Under the pieces are notes generated by a model. It was not told the origin of the DNA. It saw only the letters and a list, made by a program, of their open reading frames with translations, and searched no databases. From positions 1-63,423 of the IMG/VR virus record IMGVR_UViG_3300032665_000026: a stretch of 63,423 nt of DNA. One strand, 5' to 3'. The DNA is from a virus. This document shows positions 25,079 through 33,172 of the stretch, one piece after another (the first letter of the stretch is position 1; each line of letters begins with the position of its first letter). A program made the position numbers and the translations under genes.

Positions 25079-26075
25079 TATATTCAACGGCCTCAACGCT
25101 TATGTGGTGCTACAAGACATTTTAGGAGTAGGCGAGATCCATGAGAGTGGCGATGAGCTTATTCACTCGTGCCATCTCCGCATTGGCAACCATAAGAATG
25201 GGGATCAAAGCCCCAGTGCTAGCTTAAATAAAGATACTCTATTGTTTAATTGCTTTACGTGCGGGGGCGGTAGCGTAATTTGGCTAGTTCAGAACTCACT
25301 GAATGTAAGCCGTGAAGAAGCCGTTGCAATCCTCATGGGAGAAGCCAATGGGACTACGATCGTGCCGATTGAGGATTTTATCAAGCGTTTGGAAGGTGTT
25401 TTCGAGCAAAACCATCATGAACGTACTGATATCCCCATCTACAGTGATACATTGCTTAGACGTTGGGAAGGCCCATGCGACTACCTTACCTCCAGAGGGG
25501 TCTCAGAGGCCGTACAACGGGAGATGCGAACTGGTGTAGAGAAGAACCGGTCAGAGGTCCAAAAATCCCCACAGGGAGAGCGGATGGTTGCTGTCGATAG
25601 GGTTGTAATACCACATTTCATGAAAGGTCAACTAGTTGGATGGGTAGCACGTAAGCTACAAGATATTCAAGGAATTCCCAAGTACAGGAACTCTAAGGGT
25701 TTCCCTCGAGGTGCATGGCTGTTTAATTTGGATAATGCAATCTTGCACGATGAGGTGTACGTTGTTGAGAGCCCAATGAGCGTCCTTGTGATGAAAAGTC
25801 GGGGTATTGATAACGTCGTAGCAACATTCGGCGCAAAAGTTGATGCTAGCCAACTCGCTTTGCTACGTAATTTCTCTCGGGTGATTATCTTTATGGATGG
25901 TGACGCCCCTGGTCGTATGGCCACGAGTCATCTTATAGAGAGTTTAGGGAGTTATACGAAATTATCTATAATTGAGACCCCCGATGATGAAGATCCTGCT
26001 ACGCTAGATGTTATACCCGCTTCAGTAAATTCTTTTGAGTATCAGTTAAAACACTGCTTGACTTACAGCAGTTAA
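25071..26075 (+). CDS. DnaG-like DNA primase
   Basis: The start at ATG 25071 is chosen because AAGAGGATGAG precedes it (an upstream in-frame ATG at 25029 would overlap the small gene). About 334 residues. The N-terminal zinc ribbon is CHLRIGNH...CFTCGGG. The Toprim core carries YVVESPMSVLVMKSRG and FSRVIIFMDGDAPGR, the metal-binding Glu and Asp-x-Asp. It is shorter than cellular DnaG, lacking a full helicase-interaction domain. Makes RNA primers for the phage polymerase. Confidence 0.85.
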   Translation: MHDIFNGLNAYVVLQDILGVGEIHESGDELIHSCHLRIGNHKNGDQSPSASLNKDTLLFNCFTCGGGSVIWLVQNSLNVSREEAVAILMGEANGTTIVPIEDFIKRLEGVFEQNHHERTDIPIYSDTLLRRWEGPCDYLTSRGVSEAVQREMRTGVEKNRSEVQKSPQGERMVAVDRVVIPHFMKGQLVGWVARKLQDIQGIPKYRNSKGFPRGAWLFNLDNAILHDEVYVVESPMSVLVMKSRGIDNVVATFGAKVDASQLALLRNFSRVIIFMDGDAPGRMATSHLIESLGSYTKLSIIETPDDEDPATLDVIPASVNSFEYQLKHCLTYSS

Positions 26076-26086
26076 GCTGCTACTAT
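26058..26086 (+). promoter_or_regulatory. Sigma70-type promoter, extended -10
   Basis: TTGACT (26058-26063), 17 bases, TACTAT (26081-26086) with TGC just upstream. It overlaps the primase stop. Predicted start near 26093, about 65 bases before the ssDNA-binding protein gene. Confidence 0.65.
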
Positions 26087-26157
26087 TGAAGATGCAGTAC
26101 AACAACAAAATAATAAAATACATACAGCCCTAGGGCTTTTAATAGAAAGATAAACTA

Positions 26158-26991
26158 ATGGCGTTGCAAAAAGGCATGGCTGCCGTAAAAGCCAGTATTG
26201 AACGTTCACAACAGAGTCAAGGCCCTCGAACGTATGAGCAGACTAAGTGGTTCTATTGGCGGTCTACAGAGACAAAGGCTCTGCGATTCCTGACGGATTC
26301 CAACGACATCTACGTCGTGCCAGTGCATGACAAGGTCCCTACCTTCGACGGTAAGACGACAGCTTTCGTCTGCCGTAGTGCGTTCGAAGAGTCTTGTGAG
26401 CTTTGTGCTCGTGAGAAGGGCACCCCTGGTGCGTACCGTCGTGATGTTGGTTATGGCATTGCCGTACTTCGTGAAGAAGTTAAGGAAAATGGTAAGACCA
26501 CTGGCTACCGTGATGTTACTGAAGAGTACGAAGACGTGGTAGACGGTAAGACTGTCATCAAGAAGCGTCCTTATGTCGGCATCGTCTCACAGGGTATGCG
26601 AAACTTCTGGAATCAGATTGCTGTTATCTCCGAGAAGTATGGGTCACTTCGTGATCGTGAAATCGAGATTATGCGACAAGGTGCTGGTACTGACACCACG
26701 TACATGGCATTCGCCCAACCTGAGAAGGAAATCGCCAACATGGACAGCCGTTACGAGAAGTTTGTACCAGACCTTGAGGCCTACCTCAAGCGTATTGGTT
26801 CAGCCGAGTACTACGACGCGAAGATCCGTGGTATTGTTAAGGATAAGATGGATAAGAAGCCATCTAGCTCCAGCAATTACTCCGCACCAGCAATGGCTGT
26901 TGAAGAAGAGTACGCAGAGGATGACTACGTATCCATTGAGGAAGAAACCACCGCAGAGCGTTTGCAGCGTAAGCTAGCAGCTCAGGCATAA
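26158..26991 (+). CDS. Single-stranded DNA-binding protein
   Basis: A 277-residue protein with a basic N-terminus and an aromatic strand-rich core (TKWFYWRSTETKALRFL). It has a Cys cluster, FVCRSAFEESCELC, that may bind zinc like gp32-type proteins. A disordered Ser/Lys linker and a highly acidic C-terminal tail (EEEYAEDDYVSIEEE) follow. This layout matches phage ssDNA-binding proteins, whose acidic tail recruits replisome partners. It has its own strong promoter, consistent with high expression. Confidence 0.75.
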   Translation: MALQKGMAAVKASIERSQQSQGPRTYEQTKWFYWRSTETKALRFLTDSNDIYVVPVHDKVPTFDGKTTAFVCRSAFEESCELCAREKGTPGAYRRDVGYGIAVLREEVKENGKTTGYRDVTEEYEDVVDGKTVIKKRPYVGIVSQGMRNFWNQIAVISEKYGSLRDREIEIMRQGAGTDTTYMAFAQPEKEIANMDSRYEKFVPDLEAYLKRIGSAEYYDAKIRGIVKDKMDKKPSSSSNYSAPAMAVEEEYAEDDYVSIEEETTAERLQRKLAAQA

Positions 26992-26993
26992 CG

Positions 26994-27011
26994 TTTGCTT
27001 CCACAAGCAAA
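26994..27011 (+). terminator. Short hairpin after ssb-like gene
   Basis: TTTGCTT / AAGCAAA, a 7-bp stem with a CCAC loop, starting three bases after the stop codon. No U-tract. Could end or stabilise the ssb-like transcript. Confidence 0.45.
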
Positions 27012-27017
27012 ACCCAG

Positions 27018-27071
27018 CTAGTATGCCCAGAGTGCACACCATAAGCGATCGTTGCGCTCTGGGTATGCTAG
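27018..27071 (+). promoter_or_regulatory. Inverted repeat upstream of groES
   Basis: CTAGTATGCCCAGAG (27018-27032) pairs with CTCTGGGTATGCTAG (27057-27071): 15 positions with two wobbles, loop of 24 bases. It lies 24 bases before the GroES start. It could be an operator (two-fold symmetric, like heat-shock operators, though not the CIRCE sequence) or an RNA hairpin controlling groES. Confidence 0.6.
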
Positions 27072-27094
27072 TTACCAAAACAAAAGGAATGAAT

Positions 27095-27385
27095 ATGTCG
27101 TTTACTGTACTAGAAGATAAAGTAGTAATTAAGATTGCACAGGTAGAAGAAACCACTGAGAGTGGCCTTTACATCCCTGATTCAGCTGCTGCCATGCCAG
27201 AAACTGGTGTTGTGGTTGCCGTAGGTCCTGGTAGAGTTACCAGTAATGGCACCCTGCTGCCTACTGGCATTAGTGTTGGTGATACAGTAGTATTTAGCAA
27301 GCGTTCTGCGCAGAAGATTGTGATCGAGGATGAAGACTATCTTGTCTTCCTTTCTGACCACATTCTTGCTATTGTAGAAAACTAG
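27095..27385 (+). CDS. groES: GroES-like co-chaperonin
   Basis: The start at ATG 27095 has AAAGGA about six bases upstream; it gives 96 residues, the normal GroES length. Matches include VLEDKVVIK, the mobile-loop region TTESGLYIPDSAAAMPETG, the roof and core GVVVAVGPGR, and VGDTVVFSKRSAQ and DYLVFLSDHILAIVE. It would cap host GroEL to fold phage proteins, perhaps the capsid protein, like T4 gp31. No GroEL gene is in the window. Confidence 0.85.
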   Translation: MSFTVLEDKVVIKIAQVEETTESGLYIPDSAAAMPETGVVVAVGPGRVTSNGTLLPTGISVGDTVVFSKRSAQKIVIEDEDYLVFLSDHILAIVEN

Positions 27386-27485
27386 TTTGCATTAAGTTTC
27401 GGGTCCTGGTATCCCCTTCCAACGCCCGTGAAGTAGCTGAAGTCTAGGATAGGCTGCTTCCTCCTCCATATAGTAAGGTTGAATC

Positions 27486-28889
27486 ATGACAGATAAATTA
27501 GTCGCTTTACACGTTCATTCAGAGCACAGTTGCCTCGATGGTCTCGCAACAATCGATGATATTGTTAACCGTGTAGTAGACCTTGGGCAGAGTGCCGTAG
27601 CTATTACCGATCACGGTGAATGCAGTGGCCACCTACAGCTCCAGCATGCAGCTGATAAGGCTGGTATCAAGCCCATCTATGGCATGGAAGGTTACTTCAC
27701 CGAGAATCGCCATGAGAAAGCTGGCAAGAAGGGCGAGAACTACGACCACATGACAATCCTGGCAATGAATTCCAAAGGCCTAGAGAACTTGTGGTCACTT
27801 TCCAGCCTTGCTTATATCGAAGGTAGCTACTACGGCAACCCACGCTTCGACTGGGAACTACTGGAAAAGTACAATGAAGGGCTTATCATCACTGGTGGTT
27901 GCATGGGTGGTTGCATCGGTAAGCACCTTAAAGATGAAGGTAATTATTCAAAGGCTGTAGAGCGTATCGGTCGATACCAAGCGATCTTTGGTGAACGATT
28001 CCACCTAGAGCTGCACACGTATCTTGACCCAGAGAGCAACGAATGGAACTTGCGCGTTGCAGAAGCTGCTCTTGACTACAGCGTTCCTCTGATTACCGTA
28101 GCAGACTCTCACTACGCTAAGCCCGACCAGTGGTATGCGCATGAACTCATGACAGCTATCCAGATGGGCAAGACCATCAATGACCCATCACGGTTCAGCT
28201 ATGGTTCTAATCAGTTGTGCCTCTTCTCAGAGGAAGAGACTCGTAGCCGTTTAAGCTATCTACCCGATTCGATTGTTGACGGAGCTATCAAACGTACTGG
28301 TGAGATTGCTGATATGTGCGATGCTCGGGTACCAGGCTCACGTAAGATGCCTGTATTCTACAATACTGCCAAGATGGACGAACGTAAGATGCGTGAGACT
28401 GCCGAAGAAGGCTTCGCCCGTAAGATCGTTGGGCATACCGCTGAAGATATGATTCAGGTATATCGAGACCGCCTAGAATACGAGATCGAAATCGTTACCA
28501 CTCGTGGATTCCCAGGCTACTTCTTGACCGTACAAGACCTCATCAATTGGAGTAAGAGTGAAGGATTCCTTGTAGGACCTAGCCGTGGATGTTTTTTACC
28601 TGGATCTTATGTAGGACAGTGTAATGGAGAACATAAGTTAATAGAGTTAATAGAGAAAGGTGACAAGGTAACAAATTACTTTGAAGGTGAAAGTACGGTT
28701 ATTAATACATTTGTTTATGAAATCGATGAAGATATAATTTCATTAGAATTCGAAGACGGTGCGATAATAAAATGTACGCAAGATCATAAGTTCTTGACTC
28801 AAAGAGGTTGGGTGCCTGCCATCGAATTAACGCTAGATGACGAGGTAATAGAACATTATGCAAGTTTACAAGACGACGAACAAAATTAA
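27486..28889 (+). CDS. dnaE: DNA polymerase III alpha, N-terminal part with split-intein N half
   Basis: This 467-residue product has two parts. Residues 1-368 are the N-extein: a PHP domain (LHVHSEHSCLDG, ITDHGECSG, GMEGYF) and the start of the polymerase palm up to GPSRG. Residues 369-467 are an intein N half beginning with Cys. The open frame then stops, and the rest of the polymerase is encoded separately after a homing endonuclease gene. It must be joined by protein trans-splicing to the product starting at 29768. The spliced polymerase would be about 1097 residues. Confidence 0.9.
   Translation: MTDKLVALHVHSEHSCLDGLATIDDIVNRVVDLGQSAVAITDHGECSGHLQLQHAADKAGIKPIYGMEGYFTENRHEKAGKKGENYDHMTILAMNSKGLENLWSLSSLAYIEGSYYGNPRFDWELLEKYNEGLIITGGCMGGCIGKHLKDEGNYSKAVERIGRYQAIFGERFHLELHTYLDPESNEWNLRVAEAALDYSVPLITVADSHYAKPDQWYAHELMTAIQMGKTINDPSRFSYGSNQLCLFSEEETRSRLSYLPDSIVDGAIKRTGEIADMCDARVPGSRKMPVFYNTAKMDERKMRETAEEGFARKIVGHTAEDMIQVYRDRLEYEIEIVTTRGFPGYFLTVQDLINWSKSEGFLVGPSRGCFLPGSYVGQCNGEHKLIELIEKGDKVTNYFEGESTVINTFVYEIDEDIISLEFEDGAIIKCTQDHKFLTQRGWVPAIELTLDDEVIEHYASLQDDEQN
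28590..28886 (+). other. Split intein, N-terminal half (99 residues)
   Basis: It begins with Cys1 (CFLPGSYV, block A), has block B with the TxxH motif in KCTQDHKFLT, and ends after 99 residues, close to the N-half length of known DnaE split inteins. It is inserted at the polymerase active-site loop between ...GPSRG and SAGGS.... The coding DNA becomes more AT-rich right at the junction. Confidence 0.88.
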
Positions 28890-29793
28890 CGGGAAATTTT
28901 ATATAGGGCAAGATACACACGATGATCCAAACTATTATGGGTCAGGGGTTGCCATCGTGAATGCTATAAAATTTTATGGAAAACTTAATTTTTTTAAAGA
29001 AGTACTCCAAGTTTGTAATACTATAGATGAACTCAATCAAGCAGAGATAGAATGGATTAGCAAACTAGATGCTAACAACAGGAAAATAGCTTACAATATA
29101 CAACCAGGTGGTAACCAAAAAGATTCGTATACAAATAACCCTAATAGAGAAGAGATTCTTAGAAAGTTAATAGAATCTAATGCAAGAGTTAATAATGATC
29201 CCGTGCTATCTAAAGCCAAACAAGATAAAACCACCGAAACAAAGATGAAGAATGGTACTCATCCTTCTTTGCCTGGAATGAAAAAAAAGTATAGTGAAGC
29301 TAATAAGGGTAGAGTATTTACAGAAGATACTTGTAAGAAAATTAGTGAAGCTAATAAAGGCAAAGCAAAGACTGAAGAACATAAAAAAAAGTTATCTTTA
29401 GCTAAAAAGGGGAAGCCTTCATCCAACAAAGGTAAGAAAATGAGTAAAGAAGGCATAGATAATATCAAATCGTCATGGACTGACAATCGTAGAGTTAAAC
29501 ATTCACAAATATTTTCTGGTAGGATTGTTTCGGAAGAAACTAAGAAAAAAATATCTGAATCTAAAATTGGGAAACCTGGCACACCGCATACGGAGGATTC
29601 TAAGAAGAAAATCTCTGAAGCCAATAAAGGGAAAATATTCTCAGAAGAATCACGAAAGAAAATGTCAGAAAGCAGTAGGGGACAAACTGCATGGAATAAA
29701 GGTATCCCATGCACAGAAGAAACAAAAGAAAAGATTCGTCAAAGTATTTTGAGTAAGAGAGAGAAAAATGAAGCTAAAATCAAAGACGATTGA
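28858..29793 (+). CDS. GIY-YIG homing endonuclease with NUMOD repeats
   Basis: 311 residues. The N-terminus VYKTTNKINGKFYIG is a GIY-YIG nuclease signature. It is followed by YYGSG, a catalytic Glu in QAEIEWISKLDA, and YNIQPGG with the Asn of the family. The rest is a run of NUMOD3-like repeats (SEANKGKxxTEE...) and Lys-rich linkers that bind DNA. The gene overlaps the intein-N ORF by 32 bases and the intein-C ORF by 26. It likely cuts intein-less dnaE alleles, spreading the whole insert. Strongly AT-rich. Confidence 0.88.
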   Translation: MQVYKTTNKINGKFYIGQDTHDDPNYYGSGVAIVNAIKFYGKLNFFKEVLQVCNTIDELNQAEIEWISKLDANNRKIAYNIQPGGNQKDSYTNNPNREEILRKLIESNARVNNDPVLSKAKQDKTTETKMKNGTHPSLPGMKKKYSEANKGRVFTEDTCKKISEANKGKAKTEEHKKKLSLAKKGKPSSNKGKKMSKEGIDNIKSSWTDNRRVKHSQIFSGRIVSEETKKKISESKIGKPGTPHTEDSKKKISEANKGKIFSEESRKKMSESSRGQTAWNKGIPCTEETKEKIRQSILSKREKNEAKIKDD

Positions 29794-29875
29794 GCACTAT
29801 GTAGGCCCAGTCTATGATATTGGTGTATCGTCACAAGATCATAGTTATATTATTGGGAATAAAGTTGTCCACAAC
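29768..29875 (+). other. Split intein, C-terminal half (36 residues)
   Basis: It contains block F VYDIGVSSQDHSYII and block G NKVVHN with penultimate His and terminal Asn, followed by Ser as the +1 extein nucleophile. At 36 residues it equals the length of classic DnaE split-intein C halves. AGAGAGAG lies before its ATG, so it is translated independently. Confidence 0.88.
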
Positions 29876-32065
29876 TCAGCTGGTGGTTCATTGCTGTCAT
29901 ACGTAATGGATATTACTGAGGTAGACCCTATCCCATCCGGCCTTATCTTCGAACGGTTCCTTAACCCTGAGCGCGTAAGTATGCCAGATATTGACATCGA
30001 CATGCCAAAGCTAGAACGTGGTATGGTACGCGTTTACCTCGAAAAGAAGTATGGCCGTTATAACATTGCTTCGATTGGCACATCGAACACCTTAGGGCCA
30101 AAGCAGTCAATCAAGGATGTTTGCCGTGGTTTAGGTATCAACAAGGAAGACACTCAAGAGATGTGTGACATCATTGAGGATGACTGGAACCTTAAGAACC
30201 GTGGTGCCAGCTGGGCAGATGTTATGCATCAGTATTCTAAGGATTATTCGCCGTGGATGGTAAAGTATCCTAAGCTATTCGATAATCTTCCTGAGTTTGT
30301 CAATCACATTCGTCACACCAGTGCTCACGCTGCAGGTATCGTAATCAGCAAAGATACACTCATTGGTGCTATGCCATTGCGCTACAGTCCTAGCCAAGAT
30401 GATATCCGCACACAATTCGATATGAACGGTGTAGACGAGCTTGGGTTCGTCAAGATCGACTTGCTCGGACTCCGCACACTTAGCACACTTATGGCTGCAT
30501 TAGATCTAATCAAGGAGAGCAACGATGGCACCCTACCTTTCCGTCATTTCTATGAATGGAACTACGACTGGGACACCTATTACAACGATAGTGCTGTCTG
30601 GGACTCCATCTGCACCGGTAACAATATTGGGTTATTCCAAATCGAGACAGGTCCCCTTAGAAGTCTGGTTAAGCGATTCCAACCAAGAAGCATAGAAGAC
30701 CTCTGCACCATGATTGCCATCTACCGCCCAGGTATTACTCGGTCAGTAGACTCTGAGACTGGACTTAATCTTCTCGAGATGTACATGCAGAAGCGTGAGG
30801 GCAAGCGTAACGTAACGTATAAGCACCCTAAGCTACGCGACATCCTCGGTGTATCCTACGGTAGTTTCGTTTATCAGGAACAGATCATGGAAACATGTGT
30901 AGCGCTAGCTGGCTATACCATTGTTGAGACTGACCGTGTTCGTAAGGCAGTGGCCAAGTCTAACTATGAGGACATGAAGGACGAAGCTGAGATCTTTGTT
31001 CAGAAGTGTATCGACAATGGAATCGATAAAAAGACTGCAGAATCTATTTTTGATGATATGCGTGCCTTTGGTATGTATGGTTTCAACAAAAGTCACGGTT
31101 ATGGTTATTCAATGCTCTCCTACTGGACTGCATGGGTGAAGCATCATTACCCGCAGGAGTTCATGACTGCATTGTTCCGTACTAATCCCAACGATAGTGT
31201 TATTTACCAGCGTGAATCTCGCCGTATGGGTATTGAGGTCCTTGGTCCAGACATTAACGAGAGCGGTGACAACTTCACACTCACTAGCGATGGGAATATC
31301 CGTTATGGTCTAAGCAAGGTTAAGCACGTTGCAAACGCTGCAGCTGAGATCAATAAGTTTGGCCCATTCGCTAGTATGGAAGACTTCTTGAACCGTGTGC
31401 CGACAAAGCGCATTAACAAGCGTGTTATTGTATCTATGATTAAATGTGGTGTCTTCGATAGTTTATGCGGTGACCCAAAAACTGCTTTGTACGAGTATTA
31501 CAAGACCCGTAAGGAATATAAAAAATATGTTGATAATAATTGCGATGCTGTTTGTATTTATTGTGCTGGACGTGACAATTATTTCGATTGTCTTTCAATC
31601 AACGTTGAAGCGATTGATGCGCGTGGTGCTAACGAACAGGACCTTTTGGGTACTATGGTTAGTATTGATCCTCTTGCTGATTACATCGAAGTAATTGAAG
31701 AAGAACACAATTTCCCCGGAGAGAAGCACATGTTCCAAGGTGAGAAAGCAATGCTCGGTGGTATCGTAACCATGATCAAACCATTGGTAACAAAGAAGGG
31801 CAAGCACCCAGGATCCGAAATGTGCCAACTATGGGTGGAACTACCGATCTCTAGCCTTGAAGACGATATGCTTGAAGAAGAAGAAGAATTATCGCAGAGA
31901 GATGAGACAGTACAGATCGTCGCATTCCCAGAAGCTTATAAAAGGGTGAAGAATGAGCTTGAAGTTGGTACACCTGTTCTGGTCCAAGTTGAGAAAATGC
32001 GTGATGGCTTAAGCTTAAGAAGTGTATTCCGACTTGACAAACTTAAAACCGATGCAGTAATATAA
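29768..32065 (+). CDS. dnaE: DNA polymerase III alpha, C-terminal part with split-intein C half
   Basis: This is a 765-residue product. Residues 1-36 are the intein C half. From Ser37 the C-extein begins with SAGGSLLSYV, the polymerase active-site loop, then MPDIDIDMP with two catalytic aspartates, and VKIDLLGLRTLS with the third. Fingers and thumb segments, a helix-hairpin-helix-like part and an OB-fold region follow. The coding is continuous to the stop. Function depends on trans-splicing with the 27486 product. Confidence 0.9.
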   Translation: MKLKSKTIEHYVGPVYDIGVSSQDHSYIIGNKVVHNSAGGSLLSYVMDITEVDPIPSGLIFERFLNPERVSMPDIDIDMPKLERGMVRVYLEKKYGRYNIASIGTSNTLGPKQSIKDVCRGLGINKEDTQEMCDIIEDDWNLKNRGASWADVMHQYSKDYSPWMVKYPKLFDNLPEFVNHIRHTSAHAAGIVISKDTLIGAMPLRYSPSQDDIRTQFDMNGVDELGFVKIDLLGLRTLSTLMAALDLIKESNDGTLPFRHFYEWNYDWDTYYNDSAVWDSICTGNNIGLFQIETGPLRSLVKRFQPRSIEDLCTMIAIYRPGITRSVDSETGLNLLEMYMQKREGKRNVTYKHPKLRDILGVSYGSFVYQEQIMETCVALAGYTIVETDRVRKAVAKSNYEDMKDEAEIFVQKCIDNGIDKKTAESIFDDMRAFGMYGFNKSHGYGYSMLSYWTAWVKHHYPQEFMTALFRTNPNDSVIYQRESRRMGIEVLGPDINESGDNFTLTSDGNIRYGLSKVKHVANAAAEINKFGPFASMEDFLNRVPTKRINKRVIVSMIKCGVFDSLCGDPKTALYEYYKTRKEYKKYVDNNCDAVCIYCAGRDNYFDCLSINVEAIDARGANEQDLLGTMVSIDPLADYIEVIEEEHNFPGEKHMFQGEKAMLGGIVTMIKPLVTKKGKHPGSEMCQLWVELPISSLEDDMLEEEEELSQRDETVQIVAFPEAYKRVKNELEVGTPVLVQVEKMRDGLSLRSVFRLDKLKTDAVI

Positions 32066-32088
32066 TTACAGTTAAGAAAGGTAGCTCA

Positions 32089-32232
32089 ATGGCTCGTACA
32101 GCATCAAAAATGAAAAGATGGCGTTGCCCAAAATGCAGCGAAGAGATCCAAGCAATTGGTAGCGCAGTAGCTCACCGTTGCACCATGAACAAGAACCTAA
32201 CCACTATGTGGGAACTAGTAGAGGAATTGTGA
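32089..32232 (+). CDS. Small zinc-ribbon protein
   Basis: 47 residues behind AAGAAAGG. RCPKCSEEI and HRCT give a CxxC...HxxxC-like metal site. Stop and next start overlap by one base. Confidence 0.65.
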   Translation: MARTASKMKRWRCPKCSEEIQAIGSAVAHRCTMNKNLTTMWELVEEL

Positions 32233-32537
32233 TGAAGTATACAAATCTAGAGAATAGCAATATTAAATTATTGGCGCATGAACCAGACGAATGCAAAAGT
32301 CCTGATGCATGCACGATTCATAACCGCACAGACCACCATATGCGGAGCTTTAAGCAATTCTATCGATTTGGTCGTGGCATCATGGAACGTATCTGTAGCC
32401 ATGGCGTAGGCCATCCAGACCCAGATGACATCCGCATAATTAATAAGGCTGACGACGGGGTACATGGCTGCGATGGTTGTTGCATCCGTTTTGCTACTGA
32501 GGAAGAGTACGCTGATTCTCAGAAGTATGGTGAATAA
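32232..32537 (+). CDS. Hypothetical His/Cys-rich protein
   Basis: The start at ATG 32232 overlaps the preceding TGA by one base; an upstream in-frame ATG would run through that gene. 101 residues with HEPDECKSPDACTIH, HGVGHPDPDDIR and GCDGCC: a cluster of potential metal ligands. Function unknown. Confidence 0.65.
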   Translation: MKYTNLENSNIKLLAHEPDECKSPDACTIHNRTDHHMRSFKQFYRFGRGIMERICSHGVGHPDPDDIRIINKADDGVHGCDGCCIRFATEEEYADSQKYGE

Positions 32538-32755
32538 TGCACTTGTTTCTATTCCTAACTATATTAGTAGCAGCAAAAGCATATGTAACTTTTCTCTATA
32601 AGTTTTGGGATGGTCGCACCATTGACGGTACGGACTTAGAAGGCATCTATACCTGGAGCGCAGTGCTCTTTTCATTTATACTTAGTATTATTCTCATAGT
32701 AGTGATGGTGTATAGTATGTCAACAGTGTTTCTAAGGATTAGCGATGAGCTTTAA
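32537..32755 (+). CDS. Small two-span membrane protein
   Basis: 72 residues with an N-terminal hydrophobic segment (about 2-20) and a second (about 40-64) separated by a short charged loop. The N-out/N-in orientation is unclear. Overlaps the next gene by 11 bases. Holin-like size, but not near the lytic enzyme. Confidence 0.6.
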   Translation: MHLFLFLTILVAAKAYVTFLYKFWDGRTIDGTDLEGIYTWSAVLFSFILSIILIVVMVYSMSTVFLRISDEL

Positions 32756-33050
32756 CCCTGATTCAAAATGTCTATACTGTCACGTAGATATTGTTGCCAC
32801 TGATGGGGATAAGGGTATAGACTCTAGCGGTGTACTAAAGTGTTACCCATCGGCCGGTACAATGTCTACTTTACATAAGCCTCGTCTAAACCCAAAAGCT
32901 AATAACTCACGTAGGCAAGAGATCGAAGAAGAGTATTATGTAGTTAGACAGACTCACATCGATGCTCAAGCTCGGGTAAAAGAAACACATTATCTGGAGC
33001 TTGAAGCGCACAAGCTATACTTAAAGAAATTACACGAAGAAGGATTGTAG
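32745..33050 (+). CDS. Hypothetical protein
   Basis: 101 residues: KCLYCHVD near the start (one CxxC pair plus His), then a long charged helix rich in Glu, His and Leu at the C-terminus. Stop overlaps the next GTG start. No family recognised. Confidence 0.6.
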   Translation: MSFNPDSKCLYCHVDIVATDGDKGIDSSGVLKCYPSAGTMSTLHKPRLNPKANNSRRQEIEEEYYVVRQTHIDAQARVKETHYLELEAHKLYLKKLHEEGL

Positions 33051-33172
33051 TGCAGATCACCATAAACATTGATCAGAGAACGTACCAGAACTTGATGCGT
33101 GACGCTCAATACTATAGAATTACTGGCATAGAAGATTTCATCGAAACTAAATTAGAGGAGCTGTATGGCTAA
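33050..33172 (+). CDS. Small hypothetical protein
   Basis: GTG 33050 overlaps the preceding stop. 40 residues with a strand then two helices (QITINIDQRTYQNLMRDA), a pattern compatible with a ribbon-helix-helix DNA-binding protein. Ends inside the RecA gene. Confidence 0.5.
   Translation: MQITINIDQRTYQNLMRDAQYYRITGIEDFIETKLEELYG

Noticed and set aside
29259-29714. 151-residue open frame on the minus strand
   Set aside because: It lies antisense to the repeated Lys/Glu-rich part of the endonuclease gene; repeats make the opposite strand open. No start signal and a low-complexity product.
28590-29875. A frameshift or pseudogene inside DNA polymerase III alpha
   Set aside because: The break carries complete intein splicing motifs on both sides and an intact homing endonuclease between, with separate start codons and normal lengths, so a split intein explains it better than decay.
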